The notes: generated from the sequence alone by a model not told the origin. A DNA stretch of 64,000 bases from Plasmodium coatneyi (GCF_001680005.1 NC_033562.1:1054001-1118000), one strand, 5' to 3'. Positions 10,246 through 22,006 are shown, counted from the first letter of the stretch. A program made the numbers and translations.

Positions 10246-10952
10246 TTTTTTTGCAAAAATGAAAAACTGGGTTTGCCCCTGTGTGTACTTCTTCGCCACT
10301 GTAGCATGGCTCTCCTGGATTGACAAAATGGTGTCATGGTGGGAGTGGTGATAAAGGGAGGGGTTCACATTTGGGGGGGCCTCGTTCCATCGTCCCTGTG
10401 CGATCCCCTTGGATCAGTTAATTTGAAGGGATCTCTGTCAGGGTTCCCTGAAAAATGGGCAGGCTTACTCAGCAGTGCCTCCCGCCCGCACCTCCAGATG
10501 AGCCCTCTCCAAAACTTTGTAAAAGCGCCCCGCAGTAAAGTGGGCACAGTTCACGTGGACGCCCTGCTCGCTCACAGCCCTACACCATTGCAAATTATTT
10601 TTCTTTTCATGATCGTAATGCGCCATTTAACTGGTTTGTTTGTTTGCTTGATTGTTTGTTACACGCCCACAAAAATGGGTGAAAGCAAAACAGGCGAGGT
10701 GCAAAAGGGGCAACTCCGAAATGGGGATGGCGCAAAATTAAAATCGACCCGCGGGAACGCGGCAAAGTGAGGGCGCCCGATGAGTGGGATAATTCTTCAA
10801 ATAGCATTGTTGTTACGCAGAAAAAAAAAAAAAAAAAAAAAAAAAATCACGCGATGTGAAGTGAGGTAAAATTGCAAAGGAGGAAACACCCAACGGTGTA
10901 ATCACCACAAACGCAAGGCCCGATGATCGAACCCCAGGGGGAGTACCTTCTC
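10246..10952. other. intergenic between two minus-strand genes
   Basis: The stretch contains an A run at about 10820-10846 and a GTTT/GATT-like microsatellite near 10633-10660. It should hold the promoter of the 8377-10245 gene and the 3' flank of the next one. No gene was recognised; a 31-codon frame at 10675 has no features. Confidence 0.55.
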
Positions 10953-13844
10953 TCACTTCATGCTCGATAGGAGCTGCGTGACATGCGTCTCCACAGTGGC
11001 AGCGTCATCACTCGTTATGCCAAAAGGGTGTACGCTTGCCTCCTCCTGCCCATCCTGCTTGGCGTAGTCGTTCAGGTAGGTTCGCACATCTGAAGCATCG
11101 TTGCGGTTTTCTTCTCGGTTTCCCCGCGTGAGAACGAAAGAAAGCGAGCAGCTGAACAAAAAGAAAGGTTTGTAATTGCTCACCTTCAATCTTTTGCAAA
11201 CGTTTATGAAGTATTGCGTGTCCGCCTGCAACTGTCGGAGGAGTGTTTCATTCACGTGGGGAATACCACCTACGGAGGAGAGGAACATGTCTGCAATTTG
11301 CTCGAATAGCAGCTCCGTCAAGTATTTATTCTCATACTCATGGAATATGTGAATGTACAAGAATATGGTCTCTACGATGAAACAAATGTTTTCGTCTGGG
11401 TCCAGTGTCGTCACCTTGTCTTCCTTCCGAAGGGCACCCACCTTGGCAGTGTACCTATTTGTGTAATCGCACAGTGGGATTAATGCAAAGTGGATGACAT
11501 TTTTTATAATGGTATTTTTTATGTCGTTTAATTTGCACAGGGATGACTTGAGTAGGTGTTTGCCGCATTCGTGCTCGTCCAGCTGGACCTCCACGTCGGC
11601 CTCACGGGGGGGTTGATCATTTGGGGAGGAGGCTTCCTGCTCTGCTGGAGATGTGTTCTGACCGTCTGGCTGACTTTTACACCCCTCTTCCAACTGAGTG
11701 GATTCCCTCCTGGGAAAGTCGCCCTTCTCGAAATACGCGTGCATGTGGCTAATGTTGACGTCCACGCCAGTGGGATACTTGCCCTGTCTGTTCAGGTAAC
11801 TCTTCGAAATGGTATTGAGCAAACTTCTGCTTGTAAAATGGGAATAAGTTCTTTCGAAAAGGAACATCCCAAAGGACTCATACAATTTTGTAATATTAAC
11901 AAACGTGTTAAGAATTTGAATAAAAGTCGTCATGGCAGTTTTCACATACTGGATGACTTCCTTGGAGGAGTCCAAGTCCTGTCTCATACACACATAGCGG
12001 GAGCCATCATCATCACGATCATCGTGATCACCATCGTCATCAATACCATGATCCATGCCTGTCAGACTTTTCCTTTTTCTTTTTTCCTTATCCTCCTTTC
12101 TCCTCATTTGATCCTTCATGTTGTAAATTATTTCATACACAAAGTTGTACACGTTAATGAAGAGGAGAAGAAATTCCGTGTCGTGATTAAACGTGAAAGA
12201 AAAAAACGGGATGAATTTAAAAAAAGGAGAATTGAATATCTCCTTTGAATTTATTTCTTTTTTTTTTTTCTGAATTATTTTGGTGATATCTCCCTCCAAT
12301 TGGGTAAAAAAATTCTGCAACTTATTCTCCTCCATTATGTCATTTCGGTCAAATGTGCTCACTTTTGTATTGACTTCTTCGAAACAATGCATGTCAAAAT
12401 GAGATGCGTCACTGAGGTTTACTACATGCTCTGCCATAACATCGTTGCTCATGAAGGAGGCCTCGTTTAGTATTCTACTTAACATGTTTTTTTTTCCGAT
12501 GAGGAAGGGAGAGTTGGAAAGTATATTCACACTAATGCTCAGCCCGTCCATTATTTTGTGCGTTGTTGTCCCTTTCCGTTTGGTTACGCCTGACTTGTCT
12601 TCGTGCAGTTGCTTCGTCTGCTCGGCAACGAGGTGACCCACTATCTGGATGGCCTCCTTGTAGAGCAGCAGGAAGAAGTCATCCTGGTGGTCAGCAACCT
12701 GGTCAACCTGCCCAACCTGCACAACCGTTGAAACCTCCGTGCAAAGCTGCCCGATGAGGCGCCGCATGGCCTCCTGGTGCTCCTCAATGAACGTGGTGAA
12801 GTACTCATAGTAGTTTATCACGGCGTTGTGTACAGCCGTGCCTGAATCGGATTGCGTGAATTTGAAAAAAGTCTTCCGAAAATTTCCCACCAGAAAGTGA
12901 ACAATCTTTTTTGTAATCTCCCCAATCACGTACCTATCGGAGTACACATACATGTGAACAAACTTTAAATATGTGACAAACGTTTGGACGTAAATGTGCA
13001 CAATTTTTTTCAAGTCAATTTGGCCACTACTATCACTCAGAGAAGATGAGAGGATACTGTTTAGCAGGCCAAAAAAATCGTCAAAAAATTCTGCACTATA
13101 TATACACACATCAATGGAGGGTACATATATTTTAAAATAGGAAATAATTTCTTCGTGCTCATTTATGTAGAGCATATTGGAGTGTAACATAAGTGCCTTT
13201 TTTATTTTTTCATTTATAGCTAGCTGTACATTTTTTACAACTAAGAATAATTCGTTCATGTTTTTCTTCACGGATGGGAATGCCTTCAGAAAGAGCAATC
13301 CTTTTTTGATATTCTCTAGTCTGCTTTTCGCGTCGATGCTTTTTCGTAGGACACGTTCCAGTTCGTGCGGCTCTACAAGGAGGTCATCCAGGTGGTGGGT
13401 CACCTCTGCGTTCCCACTGCTGCCACCATCGCTACTGAAGGAGGTTGAACTTTTCCAATTATTTCCCTCCCCTGTTTGTAGTACATCTCCATCCAGGTTG
13501 CTTTCCCCAACAGTCACCTTCCCACCTGCCACGTTAATGTTACTGAACAGTTTTCCTATTTTATCCTTCATGGCCTCCAGATGTGTCTTCGTTTCGACCA
13601 CCATCCCTCTGTACTTTTCCGTCTCGGCGTTTATCTCCCCATCTATGTACTCCTTTTCCGCTTTTACTGCTTCCCATAATGAGTGGATTCTTTTTTGCAA
13701 TTCCTCTGATTCGTTTGGGGTGATCCCCTCTTCATATTCCACCCCTCTCTGACATGGTAGGAACGCTTTAAAGTGCAGGTCGAAGAAGGCCTCACAATCG
13801 TTCTTGCTTTGTTTTATCTCCTTCAAGACGGTATGTTGATCCAT
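10953..13844 (-). CDS. COG7-like subunit of the conserved oligomeric Golgi complex (tentative)
   Basis: Single exon, 963 residues, from ATG 13844. It is predicted to be almost all helical. It has an N-terminal coiled coil (residues about 45-100), a serine/glycine-rich gap, and a second coiled region starting ELERVLRKSIDAKSRLENIKK. The block FKIYVPSIDVCIYSAEFFDDF resembles the COG7 segment where an aspartate after FxK is followed by an aromatic run. Near the C-terminus, LLRQLQADTQYFINVCKRLKV matches the COG7 pattern of KQLAxDIDYLxNVxxALxV. COG tethers recycling vesicles at the Golgi. These resemblances are from memory; a distant member of another helical tether family is possible. An acidic patch lies in the middle (GIDDDGDHDDRDDDG). 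Confidence 0.5.
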   Translation of the reverse strand: MDQHTVLKEIKQSKNDCEAFFDLHFKAFLPCQRGVEYEEGITPNESEELQKRIHSLWEAVKAEKEYIDGEINAETEKYRGMVVETKTHLEAMKDKIGKLFSNINVAGGKVTVGESNLDGDVLQTGEGNNWKSSTSFSSDGGSSGNAEVTHHLDDLLVEPHELERVLRKSIDAKSRLENIKKGLLFLKAFPSVKKNMNELFLVVKNVQLAINEKIKKALMLHSNMLYINEHEEIISYFKIYVPSIDVCIYSAEFFDDFFGLLNSILSSSLSDSSGQIDLKKIVHIYVQTFVTYLKFVHMYVYSDRYVIGEITKKIVHFLVGNFRKTFFKFTQSDSGTAVHNAVINYYEYFTTFIEEHQEAMRRLIGQLCTEVSTVVQVGQVDQVADHQDDFFLLLYKEAIQIVGHLVAEQTKQLHEDKSGVTKRKGTTTHKIMDGLSISVNILSNSPFLIGKKNMLSRILNEASFMSNDVMAEHVVNLSDASHFDMHCFEEVNTKVSTFDRNDIMEENKLQNFFTQLEGDITKIIQKKKKEINSKEIFNSPFFKFIPFFSFTFNHDTEFLLLFINVYNFVYEIIYNMKDQMRRKEDKEKRKRKSLTGMDHGIDDDGDHDDRDDDGSRYVCMRQDLDSSKEVIQYVKTAMTTFIQILNTFVNITKLYESFGMFLFERTYSHFTSRSLLNTISKSYLNRQGKYPTGVDVNISHMHAYFEKGDFPRRESTQLEEGCKSQPDGQNTSPAEQEASSPNDQPPREADVEVQLDEHECGKHLLKSSLCKLNDIKNTIIKNVIHFALIPLCDYTNRYTAKVGALRKEDKVTTLDPDENICFIVETIFLYIHIFHEYENKYLTELLFEQIADMFLSSVGGIPHVNETLLRQLQADTQYFINVCKRLKVSNYKPFFLFSCSLSFVLTRGNREENRNDASDVRTYLNDYAKQDGQEEASVHPFGITSDDAATVETHVTQLLSSMK

Positions 13845-14800
13845 TCGGGTGGCGCTGCGGCAAGGTTACTCTCTACCGGGGGGGAAGTCCCTGGACAGTT
13901 ATGCTCTTCCACGCGGAAGGGAGGTAATTCTCCGATGTGATAATCTACGTCGAATGTCGCCCACGCGGTTGTCAGGTCTTTGGAAAGGCTATACTCCTAC
14001 CTGATCAGGGAGTTACTTTTCATCTTGCCCCCAACTGGCATCCTAAATTTGCAAGCAAGAAAGGGTTAACCTGATTGGAGAGCTTAAAAAAATTGGGGAG
14101 GCTTCTCCACTGCGTTTCTAACCGGTTGGAGTAAAAACTAGGGCATATTTTTGGTCGATTTTTTTTTTTTTTTTTTTTCTCACAACTGTGCGCTTTTGCG
14201 TGTACATTCCACCCCCGTGGCGTGGCAGGTTAGTCTCTCCACCGCCCTGTGTAACGAATTGTGCATGACTTAGAGGGTGCATTTTTGCATATTCCTACTG
14301 ATCACCAAGTTGGAGACCCCTGAAACCGAACAAATGGTGTTCATACGGCGCGTTCCATGGTCGCACTTTTTTTCAATTCACCTGCAGTGTTCGGGAGGGA
14401 GGTGCGAACCCTTTTCCTAAATTTCACCATTGCGCCAGTTGCACCCTTTTCCGGTTGGGACGAGCCAAGAGAAAAAACATCCCCCTCGATTGATCGTCAT
14501 ATCGAAGGGGCAGCTATTTCTGTTCCCATTAAGGGAGAACCAATCTGGAGAAAAGGGAATCAGCTAATTGGAGGTGCAGGCGCGGGTGAGCTCGCCAACA
14601 GGTGCTAAAATTAGTGGATACAAAGCAAGCCACCCTGACTGAGGGACCCAGACCAAGCGACGCTATCGAAGGAACGCTATCGAAACGATTAGGACGAACG
14701 GGTGGAGTCCCCCCGAGGAGCGGCCCAAAATGAAGAGACCAATCGAAGAGACGCCCCCGCACACAGACACACACGCAACGAAAATGTTAACACGCGAAAG
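13845..14800. other. intergenic, divergent promoter region
   Basis: The two flanking genes are transcribed away from this stretch. It has one T run at about 14160-14179. Open frames here lack ATG starts in good context or any recognisable features. The plus-strand protease frame is open upstream to 14702 but only from GTG, so this is probably leader sequence. Confidence 0.55.
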
Positions 14801-16439
14801 ATGATGATTCCTTTTTTTTGCATTGGCCTAATTCTGCAGTTGTACGTCGGGTGCTTCAACGTAAAAAAAAACATAGTAGTGACATACCAAGGGGGAAGAG
14901 TAGCAAACAGAAAGGAAGTTAAGTCGAGTGCATTTCTAGTGAGGAGGCAACTTTTTAAATTTAAAAAAATTCGATCCCATTCATCAGATCATGGGGAGAG
15001 AAAACCTTCCATTGATGCAGCACAGAATGGAGGAAAGAATACCCTACGCGAATTTTACCATCGAAATTGTAGACGATTGAGCAAGACATTCGAATTAGTA
15101 AAAAGTGGTCTAATCTCCATTCAGGATAATTTATTGTCAAATTCTTTAGCTAGCCAGCTAGCCATTTCTGTTTCTTTTTTTTTTCTCCACTTTTATATGC
15201 TATCTCGACACTTCCTCATTTTATTCCCCTATCAGTTAATTCCAAACCATTCCAACATTTTGATGAGCCTGGACTTTAACAACACGCTCTTTTTCTTTTT
15301 GTCCATATTTTTTTTCAAACGTTTCAAGGACCACTTTCACAGCTTCAAGCAGAGGCTACAGTTGAACCGGTTCACCATCAAGCTACAGGACAACAAGAGG
15401 AAAAATATCCTCTCCGTCTGCTTCTTCTTGATTGCTTCCTACGTCTTGTCGGGTGAGTGGCGTGACGAGTGCACAGCCAGTGGGAAATTCTGCCGATCCG
15501 ATCAACTCTGTATATTCGAAGGTTCACCCAAGGGTCACATCTCTGTGTGCGCCAATGCTGAGTGTTTTCACCCTTTTTTTTTTTTTTTTTACACATGTTC
15601 ATTTTTTTCGCCCGTCCCGCCCCGTAGGCTACGTGTCCATATACACGGAGCGCATCTTGACGCTGTGGAAACTGTTCAGTCGCCCTCTGTCGGATAACGT
15701 GGTGAAGTCGCTACAGGTAGGGATGCTCATCGTGTGGTCATGCGTAATGGGCAAGGAGGGGTTGAATCCCTTGCGAAAGACCTGGATGGGCGCTGCAGCG
15801 TGGCCACCGTTACAAACGTTACGCTTTCCGTTGCACACTTATACACTTTTTTACCCCTCCCTCCCGCAGATCCTGACCGGGCACTTCATATGGGTAGCCT
15901 GCAGCATCGTCGTGTTTAAGCAGCTGCTTTACCCCTACTTCATAAACAATGAAAGCAATTTGAATTTGCGCCACAAGAGCAGTTGGTGGTTCGAGGTAAT
16001 TTACGGGTACGTCTTTTCCCATTTCGTATTCAACATTGTGGATTTGCTGAACAATTTTATAATAAATCGTTTCATGGGGGAAGGGGAAGACGACGTCTAC
16101 GTGGACAACAGCATAGACGACATTGTTAGCGGAAGAGAGTTTATTTCAACTTTGCTTTGCATTATTAGTCCCTGTTTTAGTGCGCCTTTTTTTGAGGAAT
16201 TTATTTATCGTTTTTTTGTGTTGAAGAGTTTGAATTTGTTCATGCATATACATTACGCCGTTACGTTTTCTTCCCTATTTTTCGCAATTCACCATTTGAA
16301 TATCTTTAACTTACTTCCTTTGTTCTTCCTGTCCTTTTTATGGTCTTACATTTATATATACACTGACAACATTCTTGTCACTATGCTTATTCACTCGTTC
16401 TGGAATATTTACGTTTTTTTGTCCTCCCTGTGCAGCTAG
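14801..16439 (+). CDS. CPBP-family (CAAX-type/Abi) intramembrane protease, probably apicoplast
   Basis: Three exons: 14801-15452, 15628-15716 and 15870-16439, giving 436 residues. Introns are GTGAGT..CCGTAG and GTAGGG..CCGCAG; joining them keeps one frame and makes continuous membrane helices. The start is ATG 14801, whose product begins MMIPFFCIGLILQLYVGCF, a signal peptide, then a basic leader. At least six hydrophobic helices follow. The catalytic motifs of the family are all visible: EEFIYR (EExxxR) at residues 356-361, FFAIHH (FxxxH) at 384-389, and HSFWN (HxxxN) at 422-426. Family members cleave prenylated proteins or peptides inside membranes; plant homologues sit in plastids. The leader suggests the apicoplast. 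The substrate is unknown. Confidence 0.88.
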
Positions 16440-16443
16440 CCAT

Positions 16444-16480
<37 letters not shown>

Positions 16481-17187
16481 TAACATGTATGTGTGCATGT
16501 TTTTTTTTTTTAAACATTTGTGCAATTTTTCCGTTCACGTCAGGAGCAGGCACCTCATAGGCGGTGATCTGACAGGCCGCCCCAATAGGTTGCCTACACG
16601 TGTGAACGTTACGGTGTTATTTTTTAATTTTCTCATTTGAATGTTATTTTTACTGGTTAATGGGACATATGATCAATTGGAAGACCTCCACTTGGGGGTT
16701 TCCATTCGTGGCACATAAATTTACGCTGTATAATGGCCGTCAAACGGAATGGTGGCGTTGTTCCTCATATTGGCGGGTCCAATGAGGGTGCCGATATAGC
16801 AGCAGGGATACATACACCGGGAAAAAAAAATAATAAAATAGAAAATAAGCAGCTTAGCGGTTACCTGATCGCTTACCAAAGTTTGCTCGTTTCGTATTCC
16901 CTTTTTTTTTCCTGTGCGTAACGTGGGAGCGAATTATCCGTCGAGGAGAAAAATCTCTTTCCCAGAAAGAGCCTATTGGTGTGATCACAAAATTGTTATG
17001 AACTTATTCAGGTGAAAATTCCCGCCTTTTTTGTCCCCATTTGGTAAGGCGCCCCTCACCTGGGATAAAAATAAAAAGTGCCACTCGAGCTAGTGAACGG
17101 TCGGTTTGCATTAACCACACTGCTGAACTGCGTGACGGGGAAGTCCTACAACTCCACCAGGATAATTTATCACACCGCGTGTGCCCC
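16440..17187. other. intergenic
   Basis: Contains a T run at about 16450-16477, the 3' flank of the protease gene and the upstream region of EF-P. The reading frame of EF-P exon 1 is open back to 17041 but only from TTG. No further exon could be supported. Confidence 0.55.
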
Positions 17188-17951
17188 ATGCAGGTTAACC
17201 AGCTAAGAAGGCACCTGCTACGCAGGGCTTGCATGTTAGAAGGCAACACTTTTTTACAAACCCAAAGATACGTATCAGTTCTAGCGAACGAATTAAGGAG
17301 TGGGCACATATTCCTCCACAATGACAAATATTGTGAGGTGACAGATCAGAGGCAGGTCAAGCAGGGCCGACTAGCCACGACGAACATGGTAAAAAGATAC
17401 AGGGGGGGGCAAATACCGTGAAGTGCCCAAAATTCACATGCACAAATGTGTACCTCCAGAAATGATAGGCACACGCATATGTAACTGTGTGCACAGATGT
17501 TTTGCCCATCCATGCAACATGCTTAGCCAATTGGGGGACCTTTCCTTATGTGTGTCTCCCACACCGACTGAGTGCTTTGCGCCACGGAAAGTACTTTCCT
17601 CCATTCGCTTCATTCGATCCCTTTACCCTGTTCGTTTTTTCCCCCGCGCAGATCTCCTTCATCGACCTGAGCACGTTAAAAAGTTCCTCAGCCAAATTCG
17701 CGTGCCAAGCGAAGGTGGAAAAAATTGAACCGGTAAAATCGAACGTGCAGGTACAGTACACGGACAAGCAAAAAAACATAGTCGTCTGCTTGGATGAAAA
17801 TTATGAAGATATAGAAATACCCATGAACATTTTTGCCATTTCGGAGGAGTACCTGCAGCCTGGTTTGCAAATAACGGTGTTCAAGCACGAAGACAAAATT
17901 GTGAAGGTTAATTTGCCTTCATCGCTGCTGGCGACACTGCGCAAGAAATAA
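17188..17951 (+). CDS. elongation factor P, organellar (mitochondrial-type), lacking domain III
   Basis: Two exons, 17188-17388 and 17652-17951, encode 166 residues; the 263-nt intron is phase 0 (ATG|GTAAAA, CGCGCAG|ATC). The N-terminus (MQVNQLRRHLLRRACML) is arginine-rich and amphipathic without a signal peptide, suggesting mitochondria. The EF-P KOW domain follows: ANELRSGHIFLHNDKYCEV. Then comes the tip loop VKQGRLATT, where EF-P usually has VKPGKGxAF or VKPGRGxAF; arginine 61 replaces the modified residue. Domain II is clear: VQVQYTDKQ, LDENYEDIEIP, YLQPGLQITVF and VNLP. EF-P relieves ribosome stalling at proline runs. The protein ends about eight residues after VNLP, so the usual C-terminal OB domain is absent, leaving an eIF5A-like two-domain form. 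A missed downstream exon is possible but none was seen. Confidence 0.8.
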
Positions 17952-19461
17952 ACGTTTGGTGTGCCGTTCATTTCGTTTTTGTGACGGTTTAGACGTTTGT
18001 GAGGACTGGTTAGTGCGGGAAGGGGGCGGAATTTCACCCGAATTGTTTATTCGCCTCCCCGTCTTCATTCCACCCTCGCAATGTATTTCATCATTTCATT
18101 ATTCCGTCATTTTGTGTGAGTGTTTTTTTTTTTTTTTGTTCATTTGCGTAACATGCGCAACGGCCCCATCGTGGTGATGCCGTCCAACGTGCACACAGTT
18201 TGCTTACTAATGAATGGCGATACACGGGAATATGCGAAAAAAAAAAGGAATATTTATTTTTTGCACTGAATTGGGAAGCGGGGGAGGATGCGTCACATGT
18301 AGATATATGTGTTCCCATACAGACGGAAGGGGCTCTGCAGGAGGAGTTGCCAGTTCTGTACTTCCCCCCCAAGGGTTGTAATAACCTAGCTGGAAATTCC
18401 CTATCGAAAGAAAAGCAAAAAACCAAAGTGTGTACAACACTATGTGCGTAATTTTCCATAACGGAATGATTCTGCGGAGGGGGATAGCATGCACATTCCG
18501 AATAGGCAATTTTACTACACCCACCTTTGCGTTACACAAGGCGGGAAATTAAAAAAATATATATATATAGGTATATACGCCTGGCTAACTGTCCGTTCTG
18601 TTAACCACGGGGGAAGGACCCCACTACGCGCGGACTTTCCCCTCAAAGGCAAAAACATTTCGCAAAAAAGAAAAAAAAAAAAAAAAAGAGGGCAACGCAG
18701 GGCATATTTTTTAGCCGGTGCGTTGTTATCATACGCCCAACGGATGAATTAAACAAGTTAGGGAAAAAAAAAAAAAAAAAAAAAATGAACCGTAGACGAC
18801 ATAAAAAGGGTACATAGATTGATTGGCAATAATTATGCCGACGAGGTGGTGTGAAGTATCCTCACGTGATGCGAAAAAATTAGCGATCCTGAAAGCGGAC
18901 CAACCAAGAATTTGGTGAACGAAAAAATGAAAAGCAGGCCGCGGCAAAGGGATCAAACAAGGACAATAAGGTGCAAGTTAAACAGGTCTCATTTTTTGCA
19001 GAATGTACAGATAAGGAAGCTAAAGGGGAAAAAATAATAAAAAAACAGACGAAGGAAGGAGCTGGGTTCGCCATAAATACATATCGAACGGCGCAGGACC
19101 CACACCTGTTTTAGTACCCACCAGGGGCGTCCCACCAAACAGCACAAAAAAAAAAAAAAAAAAAAAAAATCTTCCCATAAATTTAGCACGTAGATATAAG
19201 CATTCCCCCTGAACACCTTCCAAAGGGGTCACCCCTTCCCCGAGGTAGGAGTGGCTTCACCTCACAGGTCGATCGTAGCGCATGAATCGAATCAGCGCAT
19301 CCCATGAGCAGGGCGCCCCAATAACACACACACATATGTAAATACATGTGTATAGATATTTTACTACACCGCGTTGCAAATGAACCCGCTGGCGTCGGCG
19401 ATGCGATCGCAAATCTCACTCTGTGCAGAGGCGTGAAATGAAACGATAATATAACTGTGCC
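17952..19461. other. intergenic between two plus-strand genes
   Basis: About 1.5 kb with A/T runs at 18127-18137, 18666-18686, 18762-18785 and 19145-19169. Short frames on both strands are broken by these runs and show no domain features. It should hold the EF-P 3' flank and the NAD kinase promoter. Confidence 0.55.
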
Positions 19462-21435
19462 ATGTCATACATCCCCAAACACATAACCGTTGGCAAGGTC
19501 TGCAAAACGAACAACTTCTGCGTTGCAAAGTGGAGCAGGATGGTGAAGAATCCGCACATGAGTTGTAAAAAAATCGGTATAAGTGGATACTCCACGGGGG
19601 GCGCAGGCGGAAGAAACGACGTCAGCAACGCCAACGGTGGTATGAACCATGTTAGCCCCGTTTGTGCTGCTAACCGGGATGGCGGAACGGAATCTGCAAC
19701 ACCCACCTGTCTGGGGGAACCCACCTCCAGCCCCACGCCAAACAGCACATGCGGTGACCTCTCAGGTGAAGTCATTTTAAGAAAATACGATCGAATTTTA
19801 TTAATCGAAAAGTACACAAAGTATGACAATTTAAGGAAGCAAGGATATAAGGACGATTATATTTTGCGCAATTTTTTTTCTGTTTATATTTCTCACTTTA
19901 CGCATACTCTTATTGTAAACAACGTCATTAACCTTTTGAGGACAAAGTACAGATCCCACGTGTCCATACTTAAGGCCTATAAACGGAACATTGAAAACAT
20001 CTGTATTAGCAGTTCTAGCATTTTTTCGCCCGATGCGATTTTCAGCGTGGGTAAGGTGAACGCTGCGTCGGGGTGATAACCTGGTCAGCGTGGGTGCACA
20101 CATTGCACGTGCATATTTCGAATTTGCTTATCCTATACACACAAAGCGTGATTAATAATACACCTATCTACTTGCCTTCTTTTCCATTTTTCCCCCCAAG
20201 GCGGAGACGGAACATACCTGGAATCCGCACACATAATCGCTAACAAATATATTGTAGACGATAACTCCGGAGGGACGAAGAAGCACATCGAGCTCGTTGG
20301 AATAAACAGCGACCCCAGAGGATCTGAAGGGAAACTCTGCCTGGAGTACTTCCATGTGGACCCCGAAAATGAAATAAACTACACATATGACTCATTTGGA
20401 CAATTCGAGGAAATTTACAACAGAAAAAAAAAAAAAAAAAATTTCGTCTTCACGGATGTGTCAAATTTGATCAGGGATCTCAAGGGGAAGGAGGAGAAGG
20501 AAAACAGGATGAGGAGTGATCATTCTGATGAACATGCAGTGGAAGAATCGGATTTAAAAAATGTGAACACGATGGATCGAATTGCACAGAATAACAGTTT
20601 GCGTTATGAGGGTGTGCATACAAATGAGCACAACAATGCCCCTGATGAGGGGGTCGAATCGATCGAGCTGGGGAAAAGCAGTCAAGCTGGCCAGGTTGGC
20701 CATACTGACCATGCTGACCATGTTGATCACACGAAACCGTGCAACAACCCGTTCAGCGCCTTCCCCCACACGGTAAGTGAGCGCCTGGAAAATCTCACCA
20801 TCAGCGCCGAGGAGTACGCCAGGAACACGCTCAAGTGCTTCTTCGAAACGAACAAGCATCGAAAGCTGCACAGAAAGTACATCACCGTATACATAAAAAG
20901 GTGCAACGAGGAAGAAGGAAAAACATACAGAAGCATCAACGAGGTGTATATTTATGAGGCCGTCAAAAATAATATCTGCACATACATTAATATAGACAAC
21001 AAAATTGTGAAGAAGCTAAAAAGTACCGCTCTGTTGATTACCAGTGGGACGGGGTCCACTGCTTGGGCATACAACGTCAATAAAATTGATAAAAAAAAAA
21101 TGAAAAATATTATTGACGAATTTGTACGAATACAAAATGATGTAGTGAAGGAAAACATCCAGCCTGTCAACTATGACCTTTTTTCTGAATACATAAATAA
21201 TTCCATTTGCTTCCATCCCAGTAGTAAACAAATGAAGTGTATAGTTAAGGAGCCCGTGGAAAATAGCGTATACGACTCTACCGACCATGTGTACGATTGT
21301 CAGTATGTGAATATACGCACCTGCACGAGCAACACCATCGTGTATATTGATGGTATATACAACATTAAGATTCAGCCCAACGATTCGGTCATTCTTCACA
21401 TAAAGGAGGGTGACTTTATCGTTAGTTACAAGTAG
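19462..21435 (+). CDS. NAD kinase, NADK2 (mitochondrial) type
   Basis: Two exons, 19462-20050 and 20201-21435, encode 607 residues. The 150-nt intron (GTAAGG..CCCAAG) splits the glycine-rich motif; splicing rebuilds VGGDGTYLESAHI with GGDGT at residues 197-201. The next block, GINSDPRGSEGKLC, is closest in my memory to human NADK2 and plant NADK3 (NxDPxRSEGxLC). Later blocks fit too: INEVYIYEA, TSGTGSTAWAYNVNKI, a CFHPSSKQMKCIVKEPVEN block, and a C-terminal beta-sheet part with VYIDGIYNIKI. The enzyme phosphorylates NAD to NADP, or NADH to NADPH. A charged low-complexity insert rich in Lys, Glu and His lies between the two domains. The N-terminal 100 residues are unlike the family and may be a targeting segment. 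Confidence 0.88.
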
Positions 21436-21972
21436 GGGTGTTCCTTTTGGCCGTTTCGTGGAATCATTGCAGCAGAGGTGTAACAATTAAAAAAAAATTT
21501 TTTTTTTTTACCCATTTAGTATGCCTTTTTTTGTTTTTCCATAGCCACATATTGTTGCTCTGTCGGCATATTTTACCCCTCACTTCACACCACACGCACA
21601 CTTTGCAAGTGTAGCAGCATGTGCAGAAAGAGCGACTCGCATTGGCGTGCTCCCCCCTCTGTTTAGTTCACCTTCCGCTTAATAATTTTTTTTCACATTT
21701 ACTTTTCGTTTGTTTCAAAATGGGGTAAACCACAGCTGCCCTCATAAAACGGTGTTCATATATTTTTTTTTAATTCTGCCAATTTTATACCTTTAATTAG
21801 GCTGTGTTTATGCATGAGCCCCGCATCGTGCATCTTCCAACAATGCTGTCTTTCCTTCGTAGACTATTCCAACGAAGTGACTTCAACACGCGCATTTACC
21901 GCTTTGACAAATCCCCACTTTACTGTGGGGTGGCGCTTGCAAGGAAAGTTATAACATACGATTATTTTTCGT

Positions 21973-22006
<34 letters not shown>

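Noticed and set aside
10915..10945. GGTTCGATC on the minus strand, like a tRNA T-loop
   Set aside because: No matching T-stem, anticodon arm or acceptor stem could be built around it, and the 5' part would lie inside the COG7-like coding sequence.
14702..14800. N-terminal extension of the CPBP protease
   Set aside because: It starts at GTG and is hydrophilic. The ATG at 14801 gives a proper signal peptide right at the N-terminus.
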